64,000 bases of DNA from Mediterraneibacter agrestimuris (GTDB lineage: Bacteria; Bacillota; Clostridia; Lachnospirales; Lachnospiraceae). The translations under genes and the position numbers were made by a program. The notes below the pieces were generated by a model that was given only the letters and a program-made list of their open reading frames with translations, had not been told where the DNA came from and ran no database searches. The DNA is taken from assembly GCF_943193195.1 (NCBI RefSeq), contig NZ_CALPDG010000003.1, positions 62,001 to 126,000 on the forward strand, written 5' to 3'. Shown here piece by piece: positions 25,531-32,685 of this stretch; positions within the stretch are counted from its first letter, which is position 1, and every line of letters starts with the position of its first letter.

Positions 25531-25890
25531 ATGATTAAAAAATTTTGGACGATTACACAAAAAGAAGAAATCGAGAAGTACTGTTCTGAGTATGAGATTC
25601 CGCAGGATATCATAGCGGAGATATTCAGAATTATTCATATTTTAGACGAGAACTATGGTGTGGACAGAGCGTTAGAGTCTGATGGCGGATATGTGGCTTT
25701 GCTTGTAGAAGAAAACTATTCAGAGGACTACGAAACGATTTTGAAAGAACATAATTTGAAAAAGAGTTATGCTGAGTTTCAAGACATTTTTCCTGTAACA
25801 GAAAAAATAGAATGGTGTTCGGATTTATACATAGTGACGAATGATTATGGAATTACAATCATGTATCCGCATGAGAAGCAATTAAGATAA
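25531..25890 (+). CDS. Hypothetical protein of the island
   Basis: A 119-residue acidic protein (starts MIKKFWTITQKEEIEKYC) with no recognisable domain, signal or membrane segment. Its composition (many Glu, Asp, Tyr) and position as last gene of the DUF1643 operon suggest an accessory or immunity-like partner, but nothing in the sequence shows that. GAGAGTGAAAAG precedes the ATG. It converges on the repressor gene at 25929. Confidence 0.6.
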   Translation: MIKKFWTITQKEEIEKYCSEYEIPQDIIAEIFRIIHILDENYGVDRALESDGGYVALLVEENYSEDYETILKEHNLKKSYAEFQDIFPVTEKIEWCSDLYIVTNDYGITIMYPHEKQLR

Positions 25891-25928
25891 TTGGAAATAA
25901 TATCGTCAATCATTAAAATGGAAATTGC

Positions 25929-26135
25929 CTATTTCTTTTTTGTAGTTCTACCAAGAAGATAATCGACGGATACATCGTAATAGTCGGCTAATTTCATAAA
26001 AACTTCGATAGGAATATTTACTTTTCCTAATTCATATTTGGAATAGGTTGTTTGCTTTATATTAAGATAATCAGCCAATTCCTGTTGCTTTTTATCGTTA
26101 TCTTCTCTGAGATTTCTGATTTGTTCAAATACCAT
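25929..26135 (-). CDS. Cro/C1-type (XRE) helix-turn-helix repressor
   Basis: A 68-residue single-domain DNA-binding protein. The helix-turn-helix spans roughly residues 8-62 (LREDNDKKQQELADYLNIK followed by QTTYSKYELGKVNIPIEVFMKLADYY, ending with the common VSVDYLLGRT). It is transcribed away from the small genes at 26273 and 26467, and repeated CGACTAT half-sites lie over the shared promoter region. It is likely the regulator of the island, possibly also of its own gene. Confidence 0.88.
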   Translation of the reverse strand: MVFEQIRNLREDNDKKQQELADYLNIKQTTYSKYELGKVNIPIEVFMKLADYYDVSVDYLLGRTTKKK

Positions 26136-26164
26136 TTATTATATCGCCCCTCTTCTTTTCTTTA

Positions 26165-26218
26165 ATTATAAAAAGTCTTGTCACGACTATTGAAAAATAG
26201 TCGTATTACGACTATAAT
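26165..26218. promoter_or_regulatory. Divergent promoter with repressor operators
   Basis: Rightward TTGAAA (26190-26195), a 17-base spacer and TATAAT (26213-26218). Leftward -10 TATAAT is complementary to 26165-26170. Three half-sites CGACTAT (26185-26191 region), ATAGTCG (26197-26203) and CGACTAT (26209-26215) form two overlapping inverted repeats across the rightward -35 and -10 boxes, as expected for a Cro/C1 repressor. Confidence 0.75.
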
Positions 26219-26272
26219 TAAAGAGAAGAGTTTGTAAGATATTTAATTTTGCGATAAGAGGAGGGGTGGAGT

Positions 26273-26413
26273 ATGCCTAGTCCAAGAGAAACAGGTGGAC
26301 CAATAGTAAAAACAGGACCAACAATGAATCAAACGAGAAGTAGAAATAAAAACGGTCAATGGAGAAGAAAACGCAGTGATTCTGGAGTTGCTAGGGGTTC
26401 AAGAACTAAATAG
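26273..26413 (+). CDS. Small basic protein of the island
   Basis: A 46-residue very basic protein (starts MPSPRETGGPIVKTGPTMNQ, later NGQWRRKRSD) preceded by a GGAGGGG ribosome-binding site and by the strong promoter at 26190-26218. It is rich in Arg, Lys, Gly and Ser with no hydrophobic segment, so a nucleic-acid-binding or phage-like role is possible. It is the first gene under the Cro/C1 repressor. Confidence 0.6.
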   Translation: MPSPRETGGPIVKTGPTMNQTRSRNKNGQWRRKRSDSGVARGSRTK

Positions 26414-26466
26414 GTTACATCAATATTTAAATTGAATGAATTTGGATTTTTTAAAGAGGTGATAAG

Positions 26467-26622
26467 GTGAGTAAAAACGATGTTTGGAAAGAGGAAGAAA
26501 AAGAAAGCAAAACTCAGAAAGTAGCCGAATTTGTTGTTGAAGCGGGTAAAGAAGTAGTTATTACTGCATTAACAACTGCTGTGGCAATAGGTGTAGGTAT
26601 CCTTATGCATAAGGATAATTAA
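26467..26622 (+). CDS. Small single-span membrane protein of the island
   Basis: A 51-residue protein with a GTG start and GAGGTG seven bases upstream. The first ~20 residues are charged (KEEEKESKTQK) and residues about 30-47 are hydrophobic (VVITALTTAVAIGVGILM), ending in HKDN. It follows the small basic protein gene in the repressor-controlled unit. It could be a toxin-like or holin-like peptide, but no homology is recognisable. Confidence 0.55.
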   Translation: MSKNDVWKEEEKESKTQKVAEFVVEAGKEVVITALTTAVAIGVGILMHKDN

Positions 26623-26678
26623 TTGAATAGTGGAAGTTTATCTAACTTAATTTGAAAAATATATGAGAATTATAAGCA

Positions 26679-26717
26679 TTACGAGCATATAGCGATACGT
26701 TATATGCTCGTAAATTT
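26679..26717 (+). terminator. Hairpin terminator after the small membrane protein gene
   Basis: TTACGAGCATATA (26679-26691) and TATATGCTCGTAA (26701-26713) form a perfect 13-bp stem followed by ATTTTG. It separates the two small genes from the lipoprotein gene. Confidence 0.7.
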
Positions 26718-26792
26718 TGAAATAACACTTTACAAAAGAATATAAATTGGTGTTAAATTACTATTTGTAGAAAAGAAAGGGGAAAGTTTATT

Positions 26793-27776
26793 ATGAGAAA
26801 ATTTAGTTGGAAATTAAAAACAGTGTTAATATTTTTCTTATTATCAACTATTGTTATAACATCGGTGGTTGGATGTGGAAACAACAATAAGAAATCAGAA
26901 GAACCTAAAAAGAAACAAGAAAAGGCAGTTGAAGAGGATGATAAAGAAATTCAAGAAGAACCGTTAGTGGAAGAAACTAATAACGATTTCGATGAAAATG
27001 CAGGTGCTTATCTTGGTGATGGTCCAAGTAATACTGAAAATAATCAACCATTTAAAGAATATTATGATGTATTTCCTAAATGGATTGAAAGAGAATTTAT
27101 GCCTAGATGTCAGAATTACTTTTTGGGAAATCCATACGAAAATGGAGAAGTATATAGACTTAGATTAACTACTGGGTGTTATGGAGAATATTCTATTAAA
27201 TTCCAGTTAACTAAACTGAAAGTAACTGTAAGAACTGAAAGTTCTGAGTGGAGTGATGACATTTCAGGAACAAGTCAAGAAAGTTCAAAAACGTTTTTTA
27301 ATTATGATAATATTTCTCCAAATACTTGTGTTGTTACAAAAATGGAAGATGGTTATCCTAAACCATTAGAAAATTGTAATATTACTGGATATTTAGGAAT
27401 TGGTGATGGAGAAGGTGGTAATGCCGTTTGTAATACTTTTGGAGACACTCCATTCACTAAGGAACTTATCTACGCTCCAGGAACAGAAATTGTAAATAAT
27501 AAAATTTATTATACTTTTGGAGAATATTATGGTGAAGATGCATCATTTAAAGTGGATTTTACAAATGTGAATAAAAATGATACTATAACAATCAATACTA
27601 ATATTCAAGGATTTTCCGATATTAATGGAAAAGAATTTAAAGCGGATTGGGAATTTGGAATTGAAGATGGAGATTCTTTAAAAGACCCTTTAATATATCC
27701 GAATGAAATGCATGGAGGATATGATTGGAATGAGCAATATCCTAATCCGCAATCTTATGATTCGTTATTATACTAA
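26793..27776 (+). CDS. Secreted lipoprotein of unknown function
   Basis: A 327-residue lipoprotein. A lysine-bearing N-terminus and hydrophobic segment (residues 1-25) lead to the lipobox SVVGC with the lipidated Cys28. A charged Lys/Glu linker follows (about 31-66), then a globular domain of about 250 residues rich in Asn, Tyr and Gly with repeated beta-like stretches and no recognisable domain. AAAGGGGAAAG precedes the ATG. It is a single gene with its own terminator, and probably cargo displayed on the cell surface. Its AT-biased codons match the rest of the island. Confidence 0.75.
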   Translation: MRKFSWKLKTVLIFFLLSTIVITSVVGCGNNNKKSEEPKKKQEKAVEEDDKEIQEEPLVEETNNDFDENAGAYLGDGPSNTENNQPFKEYYDVFPKWIEREFMPRCQNYFLGNPYENGEVYRLRLTTGCYGEYSIKFQLTKLKVTVRTESSEWSDDISGTSQESSKTFFNYDNISPNTCVVTKMEDGYPKPLENCNITGYLGIGDGEGGNAVCNTFGDTPFTKELIYAPGTEIVNNKIYYTFGEYYGEDASFKVDFTNVNKNDTITINTNIQGFSDINGKEFKADWEFGIEDGDSLKDPLIYPNEMHGGYDWNEQYPNPQSYDSLLY

Positions 27777-27781
27777 TTTGA

Positions 27782-27816
27782 AAAAGGCTGATACATGGAT
27801 GGTGTATCAGCCTTTT
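27782..27816 (+). terminator. Terminator after the lipoprotein gene
   Basis: AAAAGGCTGATACA (27782-27795) pairs with TGTATCAGCCTTTT (27803-27816) around a TGGATGG loop. The 15 bases TACATGGATGGTGTA at its centre recur near 28098-28112 in the candidate RNA. Confidence 0.85.
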
Positions 27817-27868
27817 CAGATGGGAAGTTTTTGATTAATATCAAATATAGAAAAAGGAAAGGGAAAAT

Positions 27869-27979
27869 ATGGAATACGTTATGATTGGAACAGGAATGGC
27901 AGTAGCAATTACTTGCATTTTGATTTTAGAGATGATAGAATACAGGAGGATTCAAAATGAAACGAGAAAAGTTATTTGA
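27869..27979 (+). CDS. Small membrane protein of the island
   Basis: A 36-residue protein (starts MEYVMIGTGMAVAITCILIL) that is essentially one transmembrane helix with a short charged tail. AAAGGAAAGGG precedes the ATG. It overlaps the next small gene by 23 bases, and that gene's AGGAGG lies inside this one, which suggests coupled translation. No family is recognised. Confidence 0.5.
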   Translation: MEYVMIGTGMAVAITCILILEMIEYRRIQNETRKVI

Positions 27980-28058
27980 GTATTTTTTACAAGGAATTAC
28001 AGTGATTGTTACTCTATATGAAATATCAAGGACAGGTAAACGAAGTCGAAGAAAGTGA
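27957..28058 (+). CDS. Small basic protein coupled to the preceding membrane peptide
   Basis: A 33-residue protein (starts MKREKLFEYFLQGITVIVTL, ends in a basic RTGKRSRRK) with an ideal AGGAGG at 27944-27949. A short amphipathic/hydrophobic middle and basic tail suggest membrane association. Together with the 36-residue gene it forms a two-peptide unit; function unknown. Confidence 0.5.
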   Translation: MKREKLFEYFLQGITVIVTLYEISRTGKRSRRK

Positions 28059-28220
28059 CAATTTTAATACAGGGGAAATCCCAAGATAATGCAATTCCTA
28101 CATGGATGGTGTACTGCCAGTCATATAGCACCCAACAGGCGGCTATATCACAAAGATAGGCGAAAACCATTAAAGAACGACCCTGACTGTCTGGAATTTC
28201 CAGACAGTCAGGGTTATTTT
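28059..28220 (+). ncRNA. Candidate structured RNA with its own terminator
   Basis: About 160 bases without a gene but with structure. ATATAGC (about 28124-28130) pairs with GCTATAT (about 28143-28149) around a CACCCAACAGGCG loop, and a perfect terminator stem (CCCTGACTGTCTGG with its complement, 28181-28213) ends the unit before TTATTTTG. The 15-mer TACATGGATGGTGTA is shared with the upstream terminator loop. It may be a small RNA or the leader of the van-like operon; I do not recognise a known RNA family. Confidence 0.4.
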
Positions 28221-28299
28221 GATTCAATGTCACATTTATAACGATGGATTAACGAGAAAATATAATTGTTTAGATTGAAGGAGAAAGGAGAATCGGGGA

Positions 28300-28425
28300 G
28301 TGGAACCTTTGAAACGTGAAGATATATTTGGATATGTAAAAAAACATTATAGAACAATTCCGGAATATCTTTGGGAAACATCTCCGGAAAGCGCAGTACT
28401 GCGGCATAAGAAAAGAAAGTCTTGA
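28300..28425 (+). pseudogene. Truncated MmcQ/YjbR family gene
   Basis: A 41-codon reading frame (GTG start, GGAGAAAGGAG upstream) whose residues from KREDIFGYVKKHY to AVLRHKK match the start of MmcQ/YjbR DNA-binding proteins, which are normally 110 residues or more. The frame stops right after the conserved Ala-Val-Leu-Arg-His. Its TGA is one base before the vanR-like ATG, so translating the stub may still couple to the response regulator. In vanG clusters this slot is held by vanU. Remnant status is inferred from length. Confidence 0.65.
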
Positions 28426-28426
28426 T

Positions 28427-29134
28427 ATGAATGAAAAAATTTTGATAGTCGATGATGAAAAAGAAATAGCAGATTTAGTAGAGCTTTATCTGAAAAATGA
28501 TGGTTACAACGTGTATAAGTTTTATAATGGAATGGATGCATTAGAATGTTTGGAATCCGAAAAAATGGATCTGGCGATTTTAGACGTCATGCTTCCGGAC
28601 ATTGATGGGTTCCGCATCTGTCAAAAGATCAGAGAACAGTATTTTTATCCGATTATTATGCTGACGGCAAAGGTAGAGGATGTAGATAAAATTATGGGAC
28701 TGACGATCGGAGCTGACGACTATATTACAAAACCATTTAATCCGTTGGAAGTTGTGGCAAGGGTCAAGACGCAGCTTCGCCGTTATGTCTGTTATAACAA
28801 AGCTGCGGGAATAGAAAAGGAAAGTGTACCGATTACAGAATATGACATTAACGGACTTATTATTAATAAGAATACTCATAAATGTAAGTTGTATGGAAAA
28901 TCAGTTACACTGACTCCGATAGAATTTTCTATTCTTTGGTATTTGTGTGATAACAGGGGGAAAGTTATATCTTCCGAGGAACTCTTTGAAAATGTCTGGG
29001 GTGAGAAGTTCCTTGATAATAATAATACGGTTATGGCTCATATCGGAAGACTTAGGGAAAAACTGAAAGAGCCTGCCAGAAATCCGAAATTTATCAAAAC
29101 AGTATGGGGAGTAGGATATACCATTGAAGAATAA
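28427..29134 (+). CDS. vanR: VanR-like response regulator (OmpR/PhoB family)
   Basis: A 235-residue response regulator with a receiver domain (acidic Asp9/Asp10, phosphoacceptor Asp53 in AILDVMLPD, Lys102 in TKPFNP) and a C-terminal winged helix (about 135-233, LTPIEFSILWYLCDNRGKVI.., HIGRLREKL, IKTVWGVGYTIEE). The closest pattern is the VanR group. It overlaps the sensor kinase start by 11 bases and sits in an operon with a VanY-like carboxypeptidase, so it probably responds to peptidoglycan-active stress. The symbol is by resemblance only. Confidence 0.85.
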   Translation: MNEKILIVDDEKEIADLVELYLKNDGYNVYKFYNGMDALECLESEKMDLAILDVMLPDIDGFRICQKIREQYFYPIIMLTAKVEDVDKIMGLTIGADDYITKPFNPLEVVARVKTQLRRYVCYNKAAGIEKESVPITEYDINGLIINKNTHKCKLYGKSVTLTPIEFSILWYLCDNRGKVISSEELFENVWGEKFLDNNNTVMAHIGRLREKLKEPARNPKFIKTVWGVGYTIEE

Positions 29135-30254
29135 AGAAGAAAAGAAAATAAACGGAGATTATACACAACTCCAGACAAAAATACTAATCAGGACAGCGGT
29201 GGTGTTATTCGGGTCGCTTGTTTTGGTTTCTGTGACTCTTAGTTTATTAAGCGGACGTTTTTCAAATGCTATTGTAGGCTTTTTGGAAAAAATCTATCAG
29301 GATTATGAAACGGCGCTGGTGGTATACATCTATCTATTTCGGGATAATAAAGAATGGTTTGTCGTGGCAGCCGCTTTTGTGTCGTTTCTAATTATTTTAC
29401 GGCTGTACCTGAAAGGCTTTACAAAATATTTTAATGAAATCAACAGAGGAATCAACGCTTTAAGAGAGGAAAATTCAGAGGATATCGCACTATCCACAGA
29501 ACTTGCATCAACTGAAAAAACAATCAATGCGATTAAGCATACTCTTGAACGGCAGAAATCTGCGGCGAAGGTTGCGGAGCAAAGGAAAAATGATCTGGTG
29601 GTGTATCTTGCTCACGACTTAAAGACGCCGCTTACATCTGTGATCGGATATTTGACGCTGCTTAGGGACGAAAAACAAATATCAGATGAATTAAGGGAAA
29701 AGTATGTATCTATAGCATTGGATAAGGCAGAACGGCTGGAAGATTTGATTAATGAATTTTTTGAGATTACACGTTTTAATCTTTCTAACATTACACTTGA
29801 ATACAATGTGATAAATCTAACCCGTATGTTGGAACAGTTGGTTTTTGAATTTAAACCAATGCTTGCAGAAAAGAACTTGAATTGTGTCCTTGCGATAGAG
29901 CCGGATAAGATGATACACTGCGATGTAGACAAAATGCAGCGAGTATTTGATAATTTGTTGAGAAATGCAGTGAATTACAGTTATGAAAATACAGAAATTT
30001 TCATTGCAGTCATACAAATCGAGGATATGCTTCATATTAAATTTACCAATCATGGTAAAACAATACCAAGAGAGAAATTGGAATATATTTTTGAGCAGTT
30101 TTATCGTCTTGATACTTCTAGGAGTACGGCAAATGGCGGTTCAGGTTTGGGACTTGCCATTGCAAAGGAAATTGTAATGCTGCACGGAGGGGAGATTACT
30201 GCCCGGAGTGAAAATGAAGAAGTCGAATTTGAAGTGACACTTCCTTTGTCGTAG
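29124..30254 (+). CDS. vanS: VanS-like sensor histidine kinase
   Basis: A 376-residue membrane kinase with two transmembrane segments (about 20-43 and 77-97) and a short external loop between them. A dimerisation domain with the phosphorylated His164 in YLAHDLKTPLTSVIGYL follows, then an ATPase domain with the N-box NLLRNAVNYS and the G-box GGSGLGLAIAKEI. It begins at TTG 29124, overlapping vanR. Pairing and residue numbering fit VanS closely. The signal it senses cannot be read from the sequence. Confidence 0.85.
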   Translation: MKNKEEKKINGDYTQLQTKILIRTAVVLFGSLVLVSVTLSLLSGRFSNAIVGFLEKIYQDYETALVVYIYLFRDNKEWFVVAAAFVSFLIILRLYLKGFTKYFNEINRGINALREENSEDIALSTELASTEKTINAIKHTLERQKSAAKVAEQRKNDLVVYLAHDLKTPLTSVIGYLTLLRDEKQISDELREKYVSIALDKAERLEDLINEFFEITRFNLSNITLEYNVINLTRMLEQLVFEFKPMLAEKNLNCVLAIEPDKMIHCDVDKMQRVFDNLLRNAVNYSYENTEIFIAVIQIEDMLHIKFTNHGKTIPREKLEYIFEQFYRLDTSRSTANGGSGLGLAIAKEIVMLHGGEITARSENEEVEFEVTLPLS

Positions 30255-30311
30255 GAAAATTGTAAGAAATTCCATATAAAAAATTGAGATGTCCGTTGGA
30301 CGGAACGAAAA

Positions 30312-30367
30312 AACAGCGCTTTTGTTTTTGATACAATATTTGTGTCAAGACAGAAGCGTTGTTTTTT
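30312..30367 (+). promoter_or_regulatory. Hairpin between the sensor kinase and the carboxypeptidase gene
   Basis: AACAGCGCTTTTGT pairs imperfectly with ACAGAAGCGTTGTT and is followed by TTTT, then immediately by the AGGAGG of the next gene. It resembles a terminator or attenuator inside the operon. Confidence 0.5.
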
Positions 30368-30383
30368 AGGAGGAATTTTTGAT

Positions 30384-31124
30384 ATGGGTCAAACGAATAG
30401 GAAGTGTAAACGTAGGAAGAACAGGCGTAAGCAGTATTTTTTGCTTACAGGCATTTTATTTTTAGCTTTGTTATCCACAGGTATTTCTTTGTGGTTTGGT
30501 TTTCAGGAGACGGCGAAAAAGGACGGCATGATTGATGAAGAACAAATTACACATATATATAATAATACGCAAGATACTGGAGCTGATGAGCCGTGGAATT
30601 TGATACTTGTTAATCAAGAAAACTTGATTCCGGACAATTACAATGTAAAACTGGTTAAAGTAGAGGGTGGCGAACGTGTAGACGAGCGTATCTATGAACC
30701 TCTCATGGAAATGCTGGAAGCGGCAAGGGAGCAAAACTGGGGAGAATTACCGAAGGTTGTATCCGGTTATCGGACGCAGGAAGAGCAACAGAGTATGTAT
30801 AATGAAAAGATTGGACAATTTCAAAGCGAAGGATATTCAAACAGCGAAGCTGTGAAGCAGGCAGAACAATGGGTTGCCGTACCAGGGTACAGCGAGCATC
30901 AGTTGGGGACTGCTGTAGATATCAACGGGGCAACCTTTGATGTTTATTTATGGCTGCAGGAAAACAGCTATAAATATGGATTTATTTTTCGGTATCCGGG
31001 CAGTAAAACAGATATTACCGGAATCGCGGAGGAAGTATGGCATTACAGATATGTAGGGAAAGAAGCAGCTAAAGAAATCTATGAAAGAGGAATCTGCCTT
31101 GAGGAATATCTTTGGGATTTATAA
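30384..31124 (+). CDS. vanY: D-alanyl-D-alanine carboxypeptidase (VanY family, M15B)
   Basis: A 246-residue membrane-anchored zinc peptidase that removes the terminal D-Ala from peptidoglycan precursors. A basic N-terminus and one transmembrane helix (about 17-37) precede the catalytic domain. Zinc and catalytic residues are His172 and Asp179 in SEHQLGTAVDI, and Glu217 and His220 in EVWHYRY; VVSGYRT is the substrate-binding signature. ATG 30384 has AGGAGG ten bases upstream; the in-frame extension to 30342 lacks one. It is regulated with the upstream two-component pair. On its own it does not make D-Ala-D-Lac or D-Ala-D-Ser. Confidence 0.88.
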   Translation: MGQTNRKCKRRKNRRKQYFLLTGILFLALLSTGISLWFGFQETAKKDGMIDEEQITHIYNNTQDTGADEPWNLILVNQENLIPDNYNVKLVKVEGGERVDERIYEPLMEMLEAAREQNWGELPKVVSGYRTQEEQQSMYNEKIGQFQSEGYSNSEAVKQAEQWVAVPGYSEHQLGTAVDINGATFDVYLWLQENSYKYGFIFRYPGSKTDITGIAEEVWHYRYVGKEAAKEIYERGICLEEYLWDL

Positions 31125-31203
31125 TGCGAGAAATCCTATCAGATGAATAAGTCAAGCTTATTCGTGGAAAAATAAGTATTATTTTTGTGGAGGTAGTAAG
31201 CAT

Positions 31204-32049
31204 ATGTATGGCTCCTTTTATGGCTGGTATCTGAAATGTCAATCAGATACACAGACTTTAGCGGTAATACCTGCCGTTCACAACGCAAGGAACAAACGTA
31301 CTTGTTCCATTCAGATTATTACAGATAATGATGCATGGACAGTTACGTTCCCGGCAGACGCGTTTCATCGGACAAGAAGGAATATTTTTATTGAAGAGAA
31401 TCAATTTGGTGAAAATGGTATTCACCTGTCTATACACACGCCACAGTTGGTTGTTCAGGGAAAATTACATTTTGGTTCCCTTTGTCCATTAAAATATGAT
31501 ATTATGGGTCCGTTTGCGTTAGTGCCGTTTATGGAATGCCGCCATAGTGTGTGGAGCATGCGGCATTTAGTTACGGGAAATGTGAATATCAATGGAGAAA
31601 AATATTCTTTCCAGCATGCATTGGGCTATTGGGAAGGAGACCGGGGACGGTCATTCCCTAAAAAATATATATGGACGCAGTGTTGCTTATCGGACGGGTC
31701 TTTAATGTTGTCAGTGGCGGATATTCCTATGGCAGGCATTCATTTTACTGGTATTATAGGTGCTGTATTGTGGCGGGGAAAAGAGTATAGAATCGCTACT
31801 TATTTGGGAGCCAAAGTTGTCCGGATTCAAAACAAAGCAGTACGGGTTATACAAGGAAATCTGGAATTGGAGATTCGGCTGCTGGAAGCTGCAGAGCAGC
31901 CGCTTAAGGCGCCGGCGAAGGGAAATATGGTAAGGACAATTCATGAAAGCGCATCCTGCCGGGCTTTTTATCGATTTTGTAAAAAGGGCTGCATTCTATT
32001 TGCCTTTGAAACAGACAAGGCATCAATTGAATATGAATATTTTTCTTGA
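31204..32049 (+). CDS. Tocopherol cyclase-like protein
   Basis: A 281-residue protein related to the tocopherol cyclase family, best seen in ALGYWEGDRGRSFPKKYIWTQ (residues about 139-159), the core motif of that fold, with an N-terminal FYGWYLKCQS typical of its bacterial members. Anaerobic bacteria do not make tocopherol, so it is more likely a lipocalin-like lipid or isoprenoid binding protein of unknown role. GGAGG precedes the ATG. It follows the carboxypeptidase gene by 79 bases and may be in the same operon. The gap 32050-32348 shows no clear gene. Confidence 0.72.
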   Translation: MYGSFYGWYLKCQSDTQTLAVIPAVHNARNKRTCSIQIITDNDAWTVTFPADAFHRTRRNIFIEENQFGENGIHLSIHTPQLVVQGKLHFGSLCPLKYDIMGPFALVPFMECRHSVWSMRHLVTGNVNINGEKYSFQHALGYWEGDRGRSFPKKYIWTQCCLSDGSLMLSVADIPMAGIHFTGIIGAVLWRGKEYRIATYLGAKVVRIQNKAVRVIQGNLELEIRLLEAAEQPLKAPAKGNMVRTIHESASCRAFYRFCKKGCILFAFETDKASIEYEYFS

Positions 32050-32348
32050 GTATATGATATGGAATTACAGTTATTGTGATGATTAGGCAGATTAAATAAA
32101 GTCATATGCCGGATAACTGTGGAAATGATTTTTGTGTGGTGTCTTTGGATAACAACTATAAATAAAGTTCTTATGTGCTGTTGTTAATTCTGCATTCATC
32201 CACATATGTCGAAATACCCCTCCACGTGTGATATAATCTTTTTCTTTTCTTCTATTTTACAAAAATAGTGAAAAGCATTACTTATTGAACCTGTATATCC
32301 TTTTGTGTATACTGCATTTACCGTTTTACTTTTACTCCATCTAGTAAC

Positions 32349-32510
32349 GTGATTGGCAGCCGCAGTATTTCTCTGACCTCCGAGGAACACGAAGTTCTAA
32401 CCGAGTATTTCCGACTTCGGTTCAGGTTCGACGACATGGAACGCCAGCGGTTATATTTCAGAGGACATACCGACTGTATTTCGTATCTGAAAAAGGTCGG
32501 GGCGCTGTAA
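32349..32510 (+). pseudogene. 3' remnant of an unknown gene
   Basis: A frame ending LEF-free in HTDCISYLKKVGAL and stop at 32508-32510, with a well-formed protein-like stretch (SLTSEEHEVLTEYFRLRF) and codons richer in G and C than the surroundings. No ATG or ribosome-binding site is found; only a GTG at 32349, and the frame stays open upstream without a recognisable start. It looks like the tail of an acquired gene. A good terminator follows at 32528. Confidence 0.45.
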
Positions 32511-32527
32511 ATTGAATATTTCAGCAT

Positions 32528-32560
32528 AAGCGGTACGGAGTTTTTCTGTACCGCTTTTTA
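32528..32560 (+). terminator. Terminator after the remnant
   Basis: AAGCGGTAC (about 32528-32536) pairs with GTACCGCTT (about 32548-32556) and is followed by Ts. Confidence 0.75.
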
Positions 32561-32685
32561 CATAGTCAATATAAAATTCAGAACCAAAAAAGAAATAGAA
32601 ATAGAAAAGTTTTTACCAAATTTCAGTAAGAACAATTGACTGATCAGAACTTTTTAGATATACTAATAGTAAAGGAGGAGATAGT

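Larger units (their letters stand above)
19097..28220. mobile_element. Probable integrative island with a large serine recombinase
   Basis: Between the ppdK terminator and the van-like block the sequence turns AT-rich and carries a large serine recombinase, a primase/helicase-like ATPase, an SSB-like protein, a Cro/C1 repressor, several very small genes and a lipoprotein. No relaxase, coupling protein, capsid, portal or terminase gene is seen. The ends are set by gene content; no att duplication could be fixed by eye. It could be a mobilizable element, a phage-satellite-like element or a decayed prophage remnant. Confidence 0.55.

Noticed and set aside
28427-31124. Vancomycin resistance cluster
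   Set aside because: Only regulator, sensor and carboxypeptidase are present; no D-Ala-D-Lac/Ser ligase, racemase or VanX-type dipeptidase lies nearby.
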